Shown here piece by piece: positions 25,183 through 33,933 of a stretch of 36,623 nt of DNA. The translations under genes and the position numbers were made by a program. The DNA is from Saprospiraceae bacterium (GTDB taxonomy: Bacteria > Bacteroidota > Bacteroidia > Chitinophagales > Saprospiraceae). How positions within the stretch are numbered: position 1 is the stretch's first letter; every line of letters starts with the position of its first letter. The stretch lies in contig JABDMH010000091.1 of the NCBI GenBank assembly GCA_013001595.1, forward strand, positions 1 through 36,623, written 5' to 3'. The notes beneath the pieces are model-generated. The model was given only the letters and a program-made list of their open reading frames with translations. It did not search any database and was not told where the DNA came from.

Positions 25183-26292
25183 ATGTCAAATCTAAATAGA
25201 AGAAAGTGGTTACAATTGACAGGCCTTGCCAGTTCGGCGACTTTAGTACCAAAAAGCCTGTGGAGTACGGAAACCAGTTTTCAGGCAGACTCAACGGATC
25301 ACATTGCAAGACTCAGTGCAAATGAAAACCCGTTGGGACCTTCGAAAAAAATGCGTGATGCCGTCATAGCAGGTTTTGAAGAGGATTGCCGCTATCCATT
25401 TGGAAAGATGAATACCCTTATCGAGGCCATCGCGAAGAAAGAAGATGTGCGACAAAAGCAAATTGTGATTACAGGAGGCTCGATGGAGGGGCTGAAGGCA
25501 GCTGGTCTCACCTTCGGAGTCCATGGTGGAGAGATTGTCGCTCCTGACCCGACCTTCCAATCGCTACTTAGCTATGCCGTACAGTTTGGAGTGCATATCA
25601 ACAGGGTTCCGCTTACTGCTGAGCTGCAGCATGATCTTGAAGAGATGGAACGTCGCATCAGCTATGATACGAAGCTGGTCTTTCTCTGTAACCCCAATAA
25701 TCCAACGGGAGCACTGATAGATGCCTTGGAATTACGTCAGTTTTGCGAGCGTGTGTCACATAAGACGATCGTTTTCTCCGATGAAGCCTACTATGATTAC
25801 ATCGAAGACGCTGAGTATCCCTCGATGATTAAACTTGTTAAGGAAGGTGCAAACGTTGTTGTTTCACGCACCTTTTCAAAAGTATATGGCATCGCGGGAA
25901 TGCGAGTCGGTTATTTGATTGCCCGAGAGGACATAGCAGCTAGGATTAGGCCTTATGTTATGGCTTATACCAATATGCCAGCGATTCATGCTGCGCTGGC
26001 AGCACTTGACGATAAAGAGTTTTATGCCAAAAGCTTGCAGCATAATTCAGATGCCAAAAAACGCATATATGATGCGTTGGAGGATGTAAATCTTGAATAT
26101 CTACCATCCCACACTAACTTCGTGTTCTTTAAGACTGGCAGGCCTATTTCCGAGGTGCAAAAAAGTTTTCGCGATCAGGGCGTACAGGTAGGAAGGCCTT
26201 TTCCTCCACTCACTAATTGGTGTCGTGTCAGCACTGGTCTGATGCATGACGTGGATAAGTTTGTACAAGCACTCAAGCATACATTTGGATGA
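25183..26292 (+). CDS. Tat-exported PLP-dependent aminotransferase (class I/II, histidinol-phosphate-aminotransferase-like)
   Basis: A 369-residue fold-type I PLP enzyme. The N terminus MSNLNRRKWLQLTGLASSAT is a twin-arginine signal, so the enzyme is probably exported with its cofactor bound. The core has FLCNPNNPTGAL (about 167-178), VFSDEAYYDYIED (PLP-binding Asp/Tyr) and the Schiff-base lysine in RTFSKVYGIAGMR (Lys233). This resembles HisC, but export makes a role in histidine synthesis unlikely; Tat-signal aminotransferases of this type occur in other Bacteroidota without a clear substrate. The start at 25183 restores the RR motif at the N terminus; the 12 extra residues upstream are not sensible. 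It is monocistronic. Confidence 0.85.
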   Translation: MSNLNRRKWLQLTGLASSATLVPKSLWSTETSFQADSTDHIARLSANENPLGPSKKMRDAVIAGFEEDCRYPFGKMNTLIEAIAKKEDVRQKQIVITGGSMEGLKAAGLTFGVHGGEIVAPDPTFQSLLSYAVQFGVHINRVPLTAELQHDLEEMERRISYDTKLVFLCNPNNPTGALIDALELRQFCERVSHKTIVFSDEAYYDYIEDAEYPSMIKLVKEGANVVVSRTFSKVYGIAGMRVGYLIAREDIAARIRPYVMAYTNMPAIHAALAALDDKEFYAKSLQHNSDAKKRIYDALEDVNLEYLPSHTNFVFFKTGRPISEVQKSFRDQGVQVGRPFPPLTNWCRVSTGLMHDVDKFVQALKHTFG

Positions 26293-26630
26293 TCTGCTAA
26301 TGCACAAAAAATTATAATTGGATTGCCATTATTCAGATTAATAAAGAAATAATGCCATGATCTTAATGTATGATTTCTCAGCTATTCGATGTTGTGTACT
26401 AAGGTAGTGGTAAATAGTAAGTTCCCGATTTAGAAGATGTCATTTTGAATTTAGACGACCTGTTCTGAGCGGAACCAAAGAAAGGCATATAAAATAGGCA
26501 TAGTGGGTATTTGTGATTTTTTTATAGCGCAATATAAATTCAAAAGAACCAGTATAAATAAGGAAGTTATTGTTTATCAGTCTCTACCCTCCTAATGGTA
26601 CTAGCAGCAGCCTCATAAAAATCCATATCA
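26293..26630. other. 338-bp intergenic region between the aminotransferase gene and recF
   Basis: No gene is seen. At about 26427-26476 the sequence CATTTTGAATTTAGACGA then TTCTGAGCGGAACC resembles an inner part of the MITE at 24355-24569 (TTTTCGATTTAGACGA then TTCAGAAGGAGACC). It could be a degraded relative. The promoter of recF was not identified with confidence. Confidence 0.3.
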
Positions 26631-27728
26631 TTGTTTATCTCCAGCATTGTCCTCACCAATTTTAAAAGCTACCAATCGGCATCGTTCTCCTTTTCACCAA
26701 GTTTGAACATCATCCATGGGTTGAATGGAATGGGTAAGACCAACCTCCTTGATGCCATCTATTGTGTAGCCATGACAAAGAGTTACTTTGGCACTTCCGA
26801 CAGACAAATGATCCACGATGGTCAAGCGTTTTTTCGCCTTGAGAGTAAACTTCTCAAGGGTGATGAAGAGTTGAGTTTGATCGTTAAATATCAGCAAGGT
26901 GGAAAGAAAACCATTCAGAAGAATGGAAATGCTTACGATAAGCTCTCAGAACATATCGGGGTAGTTCCCGTAGTGATGATTGCACCGAATGATCTAGTGC
27001 TCATTGATGGACTCAATGCAGATAGAAGAAAATTTGTTGATTCGACCATCTCGCAAATCAATCATAGCTATTTGAATCATCTCGTACTCTATCACAGGCT
27101 CCTAAAGCAACGAAATGCATTACTCAAGAGATTTCAAGAAGAGGGAAATTTTGATCCCATCTTGCTCAAAACCTATGATCTGAAAATGGAAATGCCGGCC
27201 CAGTATTTATATAAAGTCCGGCAGCAATTTTTCATGGAGTTTACTGAGAAAGTGCAACAACAATATGCCACTTTATCTCAGAGAAGAGAAAGCGTTGATA
27301 TCCGATATGTTTCTTCTCTTGAAAAGGGGGATTTTCTGCAATTAATGCAAGATGCCCTCCAACATGATCGGTATGCTGGCCGTACCAATGTTGGCCCACA
27401 CAAGGACAAGATCGAGTGTAAACTGGAAGGTAGGATGGCGAAAACTTTCGGGTCACAGGGGCAAAAGAAGAGCCTGGTGTTTGCCATCAAGCTCGCCCAA
27501 TATGAAGTGATTAGGAAGTCCATGAGTGTAAAGCCCTTACTATTGCTAGATGACCTATTTGACAAACTGGACCATCGGCGGGTTGATCAGTTGTTGTCCA
27601 TCATTTTAAAGGGTAACTTTGGTCAAGTATTCGTAACGGATACCCAGCTAGATAGGTTAGAGCCCTTGCTGATGGATCTAACAGGAGATTATGTTGAGAT
27701 TAAGATAGACGATTTGCATGTCGAGTAA
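26631..27728 (+). CDS. recF: DNA replication and repair protein RecF
   Basis: An SMC-like ATPase that helps load RecA at gapped DNA. GLNGMGKTN (Walker A, about 30-38) is near the N terminus, the signature GSQGQKKSL and the Walker B LLLLDDLFDKLD come late, as in the family. Length (365) is normal. The only start that includes the conserved N-terminal strand (FISSIVLTNFKSY) is TTG at 26631, since an in-frame stop lies 15 bp upstream and the first ATG falls in Walker A. It overlaps the DUF721 gene by 11 nt. In relatives recF often sits beside the TPR-ribH pair, which is about 19 kb away here. Confidence 0.95.
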   Translation: MFISSIVLTNFKSYQSASFSFSPSLNIIHGLNGMGKTNLLDAIYCVAMTKSYFGTSDRQMIHDGQAFFRLESKLLKGDEELSLIVKYQQGGKKTIQKNGNAYDKLSEHIGVVPVVMIAPNDLVLIDGLNADRRKFVDSTISQINHSYLNHLVLYHRLLKQRNALLKRFQEEGNFDPILLKTYDLKMEMPAQYLYKVRQQFFMEFTEKVQQQYATLSQRRESVDIRYVSSLEKGDFLQLMQDALQHDRYAGRTNVGPHKDKIECKLEGRMAKTFGSQGQKKSLVFAIKLAQYEVIRKSMSVKPLLLLDDLFDKLDHRRVDQLLSIILKGNFGQVFVTDTQLDRLEPLLMDLTGDYVEIKIDDLHVE

Positions 27729-28005
27729 TGAGAAAACCTTAGGGGAGATCTTGAAGCACTTTGTACAAAGTAAGCCAATCAAGAGTAAATACACCTTGGT
27801 GCAAATTAAGGAGGTATGGCGAAGTCAATTAGGTCCATCTATTCAACATTACACCAAAGACCTCACGTTTAGCCGAGGAGTTTTGACCGTGCGTCTTTCT
27901 TCTGCACCATTGCGCCAAGAGTTGCTGTACAACAAACCTAAGCTTCTCGAATTACTTAATGAAGCCCTAGGTGACTCAGTGATTAAGGATGTTAAGATCT
28001 ATTGA
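27718..28005 (+). CDS. DUF721 family protein (DciA-like)
   Basis: A 95-residue protein with the DUF721 pattern: an N-terminal helix followed by IKEVWRSQLGPSIQHYTKDL, a beta-hairpin (LTFSRGVLTVRLSSAPLRQEL) and the closing helix LLELLNEALGDSVIKDVKI. Bacterial DUF721 proteins include DciA, a loader of the replicative helicase; whether this short Bacteroidota version has that role is inferred. The ATG overlaps the last 11 bases of recF, implying translational coupling and a common function in replication or repair. Confidence 0.87.
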   Translation: MSSNEKTLGEILKHFVQSKPIKSKYTLVQIKEVWRSQLGPSIQHYTKDLTFSRGVLTVRLSSAPLRQELLYNKPKLLELLNEALGDSVIKDVKIY

Positions 28006-28192
28006 GAAGTACTTGCCTGTCCTGACAGATTACTAGTTCAGCATTTCTTAAGTAAATGATACTAGTGGGTGAGCGTATTTTTCTGCTGATCGAAGAAGTG
28101 AAACCGAAGATAGCTGTAGCTGTCTGAGGTTTTGATGATGAAGAGCAGGTGGAAAAGAAGCCGTCGATGGCATTAGATATTTTGGAAATGCA

Positions 28193-29872
28193 CTAGGCCC
28201 GATTCTTTTTTTCAGGATCAGTCACCATCGGTTTTAAGGGTTTACCCAAAACTTGCAAGGCTCGAATCACGGCAGACTTTAAGTTTACCACACCACCACT
28301 TCTACTCAACGTTTTAAATGGGACGATCTCTCCTGTGCCCGGTTGAACGACTTCGCCAAGGTATGGACGAGCACTTTGTGCTAGAATCGCTTTAACTTCT
28401 TTGGCTGAAAGAGAAGGAAAGTATCCACGCAATGTGGCCGCTACACCAGATACGACGGGTGCAGCCATACTGGTGCCACTGGCGTCTTTGTATTCAGAAC
28501 CTGGAGCCGTGGACATAATGTTTTGTCCCGGAGCAAATAGGTCAACTGACGTTTGACCATAGTTGGAGAAGCTGGCCACTATTCTGGATCCTCGTTCCCA
28601 ACTTAGTGCACCCACTTCGAGCCAATTCGAAGCTCTTTTCTTGGCAAAGAGACCACGTTTATGATCGTAGCTGCCGTTGGGGAAGTTGTCCTCCAGGTCG
28701 TTATTCTGGTTGCTATTTCCAGCAGCGTGAACAAGCAGTACATCTTTGCGTTGCGCATACTTGATGGCTTTTTCTACAGCCGACTCATGCGGAGAATAGC
28801 CTTTACCAAAACTCATGTTGATGACCTTGGCGCCATTATCCACGGCATAAATAATAGCATTGGCGACATCTTTATCACGCTCATCTCCATCTGGCACAGC
28901 TCTAATAGCCATGATTCGGGCATTGGATGAAACACCTTTAATACCGATTTCATTTGCACGATCAGCCGCAATAATGCCAGCTACATGCGTACCATGAAAT
29001 CCGTCAGGTCCTTTGACATCGGGATTGCCATATTGCTTCTGTGAAAGATCTGAATAGTTGTCTTTAACTATGTTGCGAGGATCAAAGTCGGTATTGTATC
29101 CGTAATCCATTTTCTTGCGGTCATTCTTTGTACTTTCCTCCATATCGTTGATCAGCAGCTCTTCGAGATCTGCGACCGAACCATCAAATTGACCTAGCTG
29201 CGGTAGGAGTTGGGCAAAAAAGCCCTTGACCATGCCGTATTTCTGTTCATCCAAATCCTCGATCTCAGCCGGATCTATCGGTCCATCTCCTAGAGCTTCC
29301 TTAGCTTGCTGCAGGGCAAACTTTATGTAGGAGAGAATTTGTTCGGATTGCTCAACTGCAGCTTGGGCCTTCTGGTACTGTTCATCTACATCCTCTTTCA
29401 GGGTGAGGTAATAATCATACTCCTCTTTGGCTTTTCCATCAAGATTCGAAGCATCTGCCTCGTCATACTTTTTCCCTAGTAAACTGACAATACGGGTTAT
29501 TTCATAAGTGTCGTGATCTACATTCTTCCCATCTGGGCCACCGATAAAATTCCAGCCATAAACATCATCTACATAGCCATTCTTGTCATCGTCTATGCCA
29601 TTTTCAGGAATCTCATCAGCATTCTGCCACATAACCGACTTAAGGTCTTCATGATTGGGATCCACACCACCATCAATCACTGCCACGATTACAGGTTGGA
29701 CAGGTCGTCCTTGAAGCAGCTCTTCCAGCGATCTTTCTGTACTTACGCCATTGATCTGATCCAGTTCCGGATCTAAGTTGAACCAGTTGTCGGGAACCTG
29801 ACTAGAGATGTTGCCTGCGACTAGGAGGCATAAGAAAAATGTATTGATGTATTTACATTCAGATAGTAACAT
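28193..29872 (-). CDS. Exported S8 (subtilisin-like) serine protease with a helical insertion
   Basis: A 559-residue protease with a signal peptide (about 1-24) and the complete catalytic triad: Asp67 in VIDGGVDPNHEDL, His296 in GFHGTHVAGI and Ser468 in GTSMAAPVVSG. The oxyanion Asn is in HAAGNSNQNND. Between Asp and His lie some 230 residues, far more than the ~40 of subtilisin. The middle part (about 135-255) is Glu/Lys/Gln-rich and probably helical (EYDYYLTLKEDVDEQYQKAQ). Such inserted S8 proteases are common in Bacteroidota. No T9SS domain is present, so it is likely periplasmic. It is divergent from the DUF6089 gene and convergent with the DUF721 gene. Confidence 0.92.
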   Translation of the reverse strand: MLLSECKYINTFFLCLLVAGNISSQVPDNWFNLDPELDQINGVSTERSLEELLQGRPVQPVIVAVIDGGVDPNHEDLKSVMWQNADEIPENGIDDDKNGYVDDVYGWNFIGGPDGKNVDHDTYEITRIVSLLGKKYDEADASNLDGKAKEEYDYYLTLKEDVDEQYQKAQAAVEQSEQILSYIKFALQQAKEALGDGPIDPAEIEDLDEQKYGMVKGFFAQLLPQLGQFDGSVADLEELLINDMEESTKNDRKKMDYGYNTDFDPRNIVKDNYSDLSQKQYGNPDVKGPDGFHGTHVAGIIAADRANEIGIKGVSSNARIMAIRAVPDGDERDKDVANAIIYAVDNGAKVINMSFGKGYSPHESAVEKAIKYAQRKDVLLVHAAGNSNQNNDLEDNFPNGSYDHKRGLFAKKRASNWLEVGALSWERGSRIVASFSNYGQTSVDLFAPGQNIMSTAPGSEYKDASGTSMAAPVVSGVAATLRGYFPSLSAKEVKAILAQSARPYLGEVVQPGTGEIVPFKTLSRSGGVVNLKSAVIRALQVLGKPLKPMVTDPEKKNRA

Positions 29873-29931
29873 ACGTTAATATGAGATTTGAAGAAATAAT
29901 TTGGCCAAATATTTGTTTTAATAACACTTGG

Positions 29932-29965
29932 TTGTCCCCTGTGTTGCACAAGGACCTTATTTTTG
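29932..29965 (+). promoter_or_regulatory. Possible Bacteroidota promoter for the DUF6089 gene
   Basis: TTG at 29932-29934 and TATTTTTG at 29958-29965 are separated by 23 bp, at the long end of the known spacing. The -7 box matches TAnnTTTG, and the 5' UTR would be about 43 nt. Confidence 0.4.
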
Positions 29966-30014
29966 TCCTGCGTGTCTTCCAAGTTTAATAAGAGAAACGA
30001 GATAAACTTCTGGT

Positions 30015-30851
30015 ATGGTACATATATCACATCGATTTTTGATAATCGCCGTGATGGCTTTTTGTGGATATTCAGCTAACGCTCAGTATCTGGAGGGAGG
30101 TATCATCGGAGGTGGTACGGTGTATGAAGGTGACCTGTCTCCGAGAAGTTTTATGGATAAGTGGTCCCACATCAAACCAGCGGTGGGTGTATTTGTGCGC
30201 CAGAATTTTAATCAATACTTCGCGGTGCGACTCTCCTACGAATATGGAACCTTCGCCGCTGCTGATGGACCTGAGCGAGCCAATCGAAATCTTAGCTTTC
30301 AATCCACATTAAGTGAACTAGCAGCAACGGTTGAGTTCAATTTTCCGGGTTACGATCCAGCCCTCTATAAGCGACTCTCACCATATGCGTTTGTCGGAAT
30401 CGCCTACATGCACTTCAGTCCCAAGGCCGACGTACAGGGCCAGTTGGTCGAATTACAGCCCTTGGGAACAGAGGGACAGGGACTGGATGGATATGGAGAC
30501 TTCTACAGTCTTGATCAGTTGACCATTCCATTTGGTGGAGGCATAAAATATGCTTTGACCCCTACAATAACCATTGCAGCAGAGTTCGGACCCAGAATGA
30601 CTTTTACGGATTATCTTGATGACGTAAGCGGTTCGTATGCGAGCTACCGGGATCTGGCACAGAATCGAGGTACTTTCGTTGCAAAGTTGGCAGATCGAGC
30701 AAATGAGTTGACCGGTGCTGAACCCATAGATAGGGGAGGAGAACCCCGAGGTAATCCAAAATTCAAGGACTGGTACTTTTTCGGAAACATAACGATTTCC
30801 TATCACTTTTACGATCTAATAGGGCAAGGCTCTTCCTGTCCGACCTTTTGA
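30015..30851 (+). CDS. DUF6089-like outer-membrane beta-barrel protein
   Basis: A 278-residue exported protein with a signal peptide (about 1-23, ending YSANAQ), then alternating amphipathic strands such as LEGGIIGGGTVYEGDL, AVRLSYEYGTFAAAD, PYAFVGIAYMHFSP and FFGNITISYHFYD. The N-terminal GxxxYxGDL signature and the closing YHFYDLI pattern match the DUF6089 group of Bacteroidota outer-membrane barrels with unknown role. No sorting domain is present; the strands themselves would place it in the outer membrane. It is the first gene after the divergent protease and ends 58 bp before recQ. Confidence 0.78.
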   Translation: MVHISHRFLIIAVMAFCGYSANAQYLEGGIIGGGTVYEGDLSPRSFMDKWSHIKPAVGVFVRQNFNQYFAVRLSYEYGTFAAADGPERANRNLSFQSTLSELAATVEFNFPGYDPALYKRLSPYAFVGIAYMHFSPKADVQGQLVELQPLGTEGQGLDGYGDFYSLDQLTIPFGGGIKYALTPTITIAAEFGPRMTFTDYLDDVSGSYASYRDLAQNRGTFVAKLADRANELTGAEPIDRGGEPRGNPKFKDWYFFGNITISYHFYDLIGQGSSCPTF

Positions 30852-30909
30852 TCCCGGTAATTTTCGGTGCACGTTAGATTTTCTACCTTCATAGTTGGAA
30901 ACAGTGCAG

Positions 30910-32829
30910 ATGACAACAGTCGATAAAGCAAGAACGTACTTATCTAGATATTGGGGCCATGGGGATTTTCGTCCGATGCAGGGGGACATCATCTCCAGCA
31001 TCCTTGATGGACGGGATACCGTCGCACTTTTACCTACAGGTGGTGGGAAATCTGTGTGCTTTCAGATTCCCGCATTGATGTTGGAGGGCCTCACACTGGT
31101 GATATCCCCATTGATCGCTCTGATGAACGATCAGGTAGCTTCCTTGAAGGCCAATGGCATCAAAGCCGGTTGCATTCATAGCAATTTACATTATAAAGAA
31201 ATCGAACGCCTACTAGATACCGCGCAGTATGGTCATCTGAAGCTGTTATATATTTCCCCTGAGCGACTACAATCTCGGGATTTTGTTTTGCGACTGGATG
31301 CTTTGCCTATTTCCCTTTTGGTCATAGACGAAGCACATTGTGTAAGTATGTGGGGTTACGACTTCAGACCATCCTATCTTGAAATCACTGAAGTACGAAA
31401 TCGATTACCAGCGGTAGCAACCATTGCACTTACCGCTACCGCTACCCCGCAGGTCTTGGTTGACATCGTAGGGAAACTTGGCATGAAGGACGCCTCGATT
31501 TTCAGACAGTCTTTTTTGCGACCTAATTTGAAGTTTGGCGTACTAAAGGTTGAAGACAAGAGGGCAAAAGTATTGAAGCTGGCAAAGACGATTATTGGAG
31601 TAAAAATCATTTATGTCAGAACTCGCCGGGGGACCAAAGACCTATCTACACTTTTGCTGAGAAATGGACTCAAAGCACAACACTACCATGCGGGGCTCAG
31701 TGTGGAGGAACGCGATGCACATGAGCAAGCATTTATTAATGGGAAAATAGATGTCATGGTTGCAACCAATGCTTTTGGAATGGGAATAGACAAGGCGGAT
31801 GTAAGATTGGTTGTTCACTGCGATGTTCCCGAAAATCTGGAGGCTTATTATCAGGAAGCAGGACGGGCTGGCAGAGATGGTGTCGAATCCTATGCCATCT
31901 TGCTATACCAGGCCAGCGATCTCAAAAGATTATGGCACCAATTTGAGCAGTCTTTTCCCACTTTCAAGGAGATTAGGCGTGTCTATCAGGCATTAGGAAA
32001 CTTTCTAAGACTGGCCGTAGGTAGTGGGGCTGGCGAGACCTACGATTTTGATCTCCTTAATTTTGCAAAGCAATACAGATTCGATATGCGGTCTGCTTGG
32101 AGTGCCCTCAAGGTGATGGAACAGTCAGGATGGTTTGTTTTGAGTGAGGGTGTCTTTAAACCAGCGACCTTGAGGGTGATAGTAGATCGGGAAGTACTGT
32201 ACGATTATCAATTGAGAAATCGACAAAAAGAACCCTTGATTCAAGCATTGCTCAGACTGTACCAGGGCATTCTTCAAGATCTCGTGCCCATTCGCCTCCA
32301 ACAATTGTCATCTTTTCTCAACATACCAATAGTAGCGGTGCAACAGAATCTCAGTGAATTACAGCAAGATGGTATATTAGAATATTTTCCGAAAAATGAT
32401 ACCGGAAGAATAATGTTGATTCATCCACGTACGACATCGGAGAATTTGACCATTGATGAATCACTCCTTAATTTTCGAAAGGAACGTAGAAAAGAAGGAA
32501 TAGATTCGATGCTGAGGTACATTGATGTTGCTTCTTGTAGACAGAAGTATTTAAGCACCTATTTTGGTGAGAAAAATCCGGTAGATTGTGGTATATGTGA
32601 TAATTGTCGAAAGAAAAGGGGAACTGCTAAAACCAAGAAGAAATTACCTAACTTGAAGCAAGCAATATTGCAAAAACTTGGATCCTCTCCTGCAAGTATA
32701 AAAGAGTTGTGTGATGCTTTCACAAAACATAGTGATTTCGAAATTCTTGATGCATTGCAATGGCTGGTTGATGAGGAGATGGTTTTTAGGTCTGAACAAT
32801 TAATTTCATTATCGAATATCAATGAGTAG
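30910..32829 (+). CDS. recQ: RecQ family ATP-dependent DNA helicase
   Basis: A 639-residue 3'-5' helicase for repair and replication forks. Walker A LLPTGGGKSV is at about 40-49, the RecQ box and DEAH motif IDEAHCVSMWGYDFRPSY follow, and motif VI is YYQEAGRAGRDG. The zinc module (SCRQKYLSTYF followed by DCGICDNC) holds four cysteines in the usual spacing. After a winged-helix region the C terminus is a short WH-like segment rather than a clear HRDC domain, as in other Bacteroidota RecQs. The start is ATG 30910; a TTG 15 bases upstream is less likely. It overlaps the next gene by 8 nt. Confidence 0.94.
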   Translation: MTTVDKARTYLSRYWGHGDFRPMQGDIISSILDGRDTVALLPTGGGKSVCFQIPALMLEGLTLVISPLIALMNDQVASLKANGIKAGCIHSNLHYKEIERLLDTAQYGHLKLLYISPERLQSRDFVLRLDALPISLLVIDEAHCVSMWGYDFRPSYLEITEVRNRLPAVATIALTATATPQVLVDIVGKLGMKDASIFRQSFLRPNLKFGVLKVEDKRAKVLKLAKTIIGVKIIYVRTRRGTKDLSTLLLRNGLKAQHYHAGLSVEERDAHEQAFINGKIDVMVATNAFGMGIDKADVRLVVHCDVPENLEAYYQEAGRAGRDGVESYAILLYQASDLKRLWHQFEQSFPTFKEIRRVYQALGNFLRLAVGSGAGETYDFDLLNFAKQYRFDMRSAWSALKVMEQSGWFVLSEGVFKPATLRVIVDREVLYDYQLRNRQKEPLIQALLRLYQGILQDLVPIRLQQLSSFLNIPIVAVQQNLSELQQDGILEYFPKNDTGRIMLIHPRTTSENLTIDESLLNFRKERRKEGIDSMLRYIDVASCRQKYLSTYFGEKNPVDCGICDNCRKKRGTAKTKKKLPNLKQAILQKLGSSPASIKELCDAFTKHSDFEILDALQWLVDEEMVFRSEQLISLSNINE

Positions 32830-33901
32830 GAGAATTATTTGCTCTGTTACCAATGACATTATTTCGGATCGTCGAATGATACGGATATGCTCTACATTGT
32901 CAGAAGCTGGCTTTCACGTACTGTTGGTAGGACGAAAGCTGGTGACTTCAAAACCTCTACCTAAATATCCCTTTGAGACTAAGCGAATTAGTTGTCGGTT
33001 TAATAAGGGAAAGTGGTTTTATGCTGAATTTAATATAAGACTATATTGGTTCTTAAGAAGTCAAAAAGCCGATCTTATGGGAGCTGTCGATTATGATACC
33101 CTTAAAGCAGTCACCAAGGCGGCAAGAAAGGTGGGAGCCAGACTGATTTTTGATGCGCACGAGTGGTTCGAAGAAGTGCCCGAGCTCGAAGGAAGGGAGA
33201 AAGTCAAGCGCTATTGGATGCGCATTGCCAGCCAGAATATTCCGAAGACTGATGTGCGGTATACAGTATCTGAAACCATAGCAAAGAAATTGGAGGAGCG
33301 TTATAACTCACCATTTGCTGTCGTCAGAAATGTGCCGTCTCTGGCGCAGAATGAACCTTCTTCCATCAGGGAAAATATCATCGTTTATCTGGGAGTCTTA
33401 AATAAAGGACGGGGGCTGGAGGAAATCATCATGGCCATGAAGGAAATTGACGCACAACTTTGGTTGTTGGGTCATGGTGATATCGAGCATGATTTAATTA
33501 AACTCGTTGACAAGGAACGTCTTCATAATAAAATAATATTTAAGGGTTTTGTTCCCCCGGAAGATATTCATTCCGTGTTGTGTCAAGCTAGGATTGGTAT
33601 TAATTTACTTGATGCCAGTTCAGCGAGTTATGAGTATTCTTTGGCCAATAAATTTTTTGATTATGTGCATGCTGGTTTGCCGCAATTGTGTATGGATTTT
33701 CCTGAATACCGGAATTTGAATAAAGAACACGGAGTAGCGGTGACCGTAAATGATCTGCAGACAGCCACACTTGTGTACGCTTGCAATCATCTGCTTTCCG
33801 ATCGAAATTATTGGTTTACCATTCACTCAAATTGTCTGAGGGCAAGATTGGATTGGTGTTGGGAAAACGAAAAGCAAGGACTGCTCGACTTGCTGCAATA
33901 A
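32822..33901 (+). CDS. GT4-type glycosyltransferase
   Basis: A 359-residue protein of the GT-B fold. The N-terminal Rossmann half (ICSVTNDIISDRRMIRICST, GFHVLLVGRK) and the linker DAHEWFEEVPELEG lead into the C-terminal GT4 half, with LGVLNKGRGLEEIIMAM, LWLLGHGD, IIFKGFVPPEDIHSVL and the nucleotide-sugar site SLANKFFDYVHAGLPQLC. It should transfer a sugar from an NDP-sugar to a glycan or lipid acceptor in the cytoplasm; the acceptor is not known. Its ATG lies inside the last codons of recQ (8-nt overlap), so the two are co-translated although functionally unrelated. A hairpin follows the stop. Confidence 0.88.
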   Translation: MSRRIICSVTNDIISDRRMIRICSTLSEAGFHVLLVGRKLVTSKPLPKYPFETKRISCRFNKGKWFYAEFNIRLYWFLRSQKADLMGAVDYDTLKAVTKAARKVGARLIFDAHEWFEEVPELEGREKVKRYWMRIASQNIPKTDVRYTVSETIAKKLEERYNSPFAVVRNVPSLAQNEPSSIRENIIVYLGVLNKGRGLEEIIMAMKEIDAQLWLLGHGDIEHDLIKLVDKERLHNKIIFKGFVPPEDIHSVLCQARIGINLLDASSASYEYSLANKFFDYVHAGLPQLCMDFPEYRNLNKEHGVAVTVNDLQTATLVYACNHLLSDRNYWFTIHSNCLRARLDWCWENEKQGLLDLLQ

Positions 33902-33902
33902 A

Positions 33903-33924
33903 GTCCGAAGCCATCTCATCGGAC
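33903..33924. terminator. Hairpin between convergent genes
   Basis: GTCCGA and TCGGAC form a perfect 6-bp stem around a 10-base loop, 2 nt after the glycosyltransferase stop and 10 nt before the stop of the choice-of-anchor B gene. A bidirectional terminator is likely, though no T-run follows. Confidence 0.45.
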
Positions 33925-33933
33925 CATCCCGTT

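Noticed and set aside
26631-27728. A later ATG as the recF start
   Set aside because: The first ATG falls inside the Walker A motif; the TTG keeps the conserved N-terminal strand.
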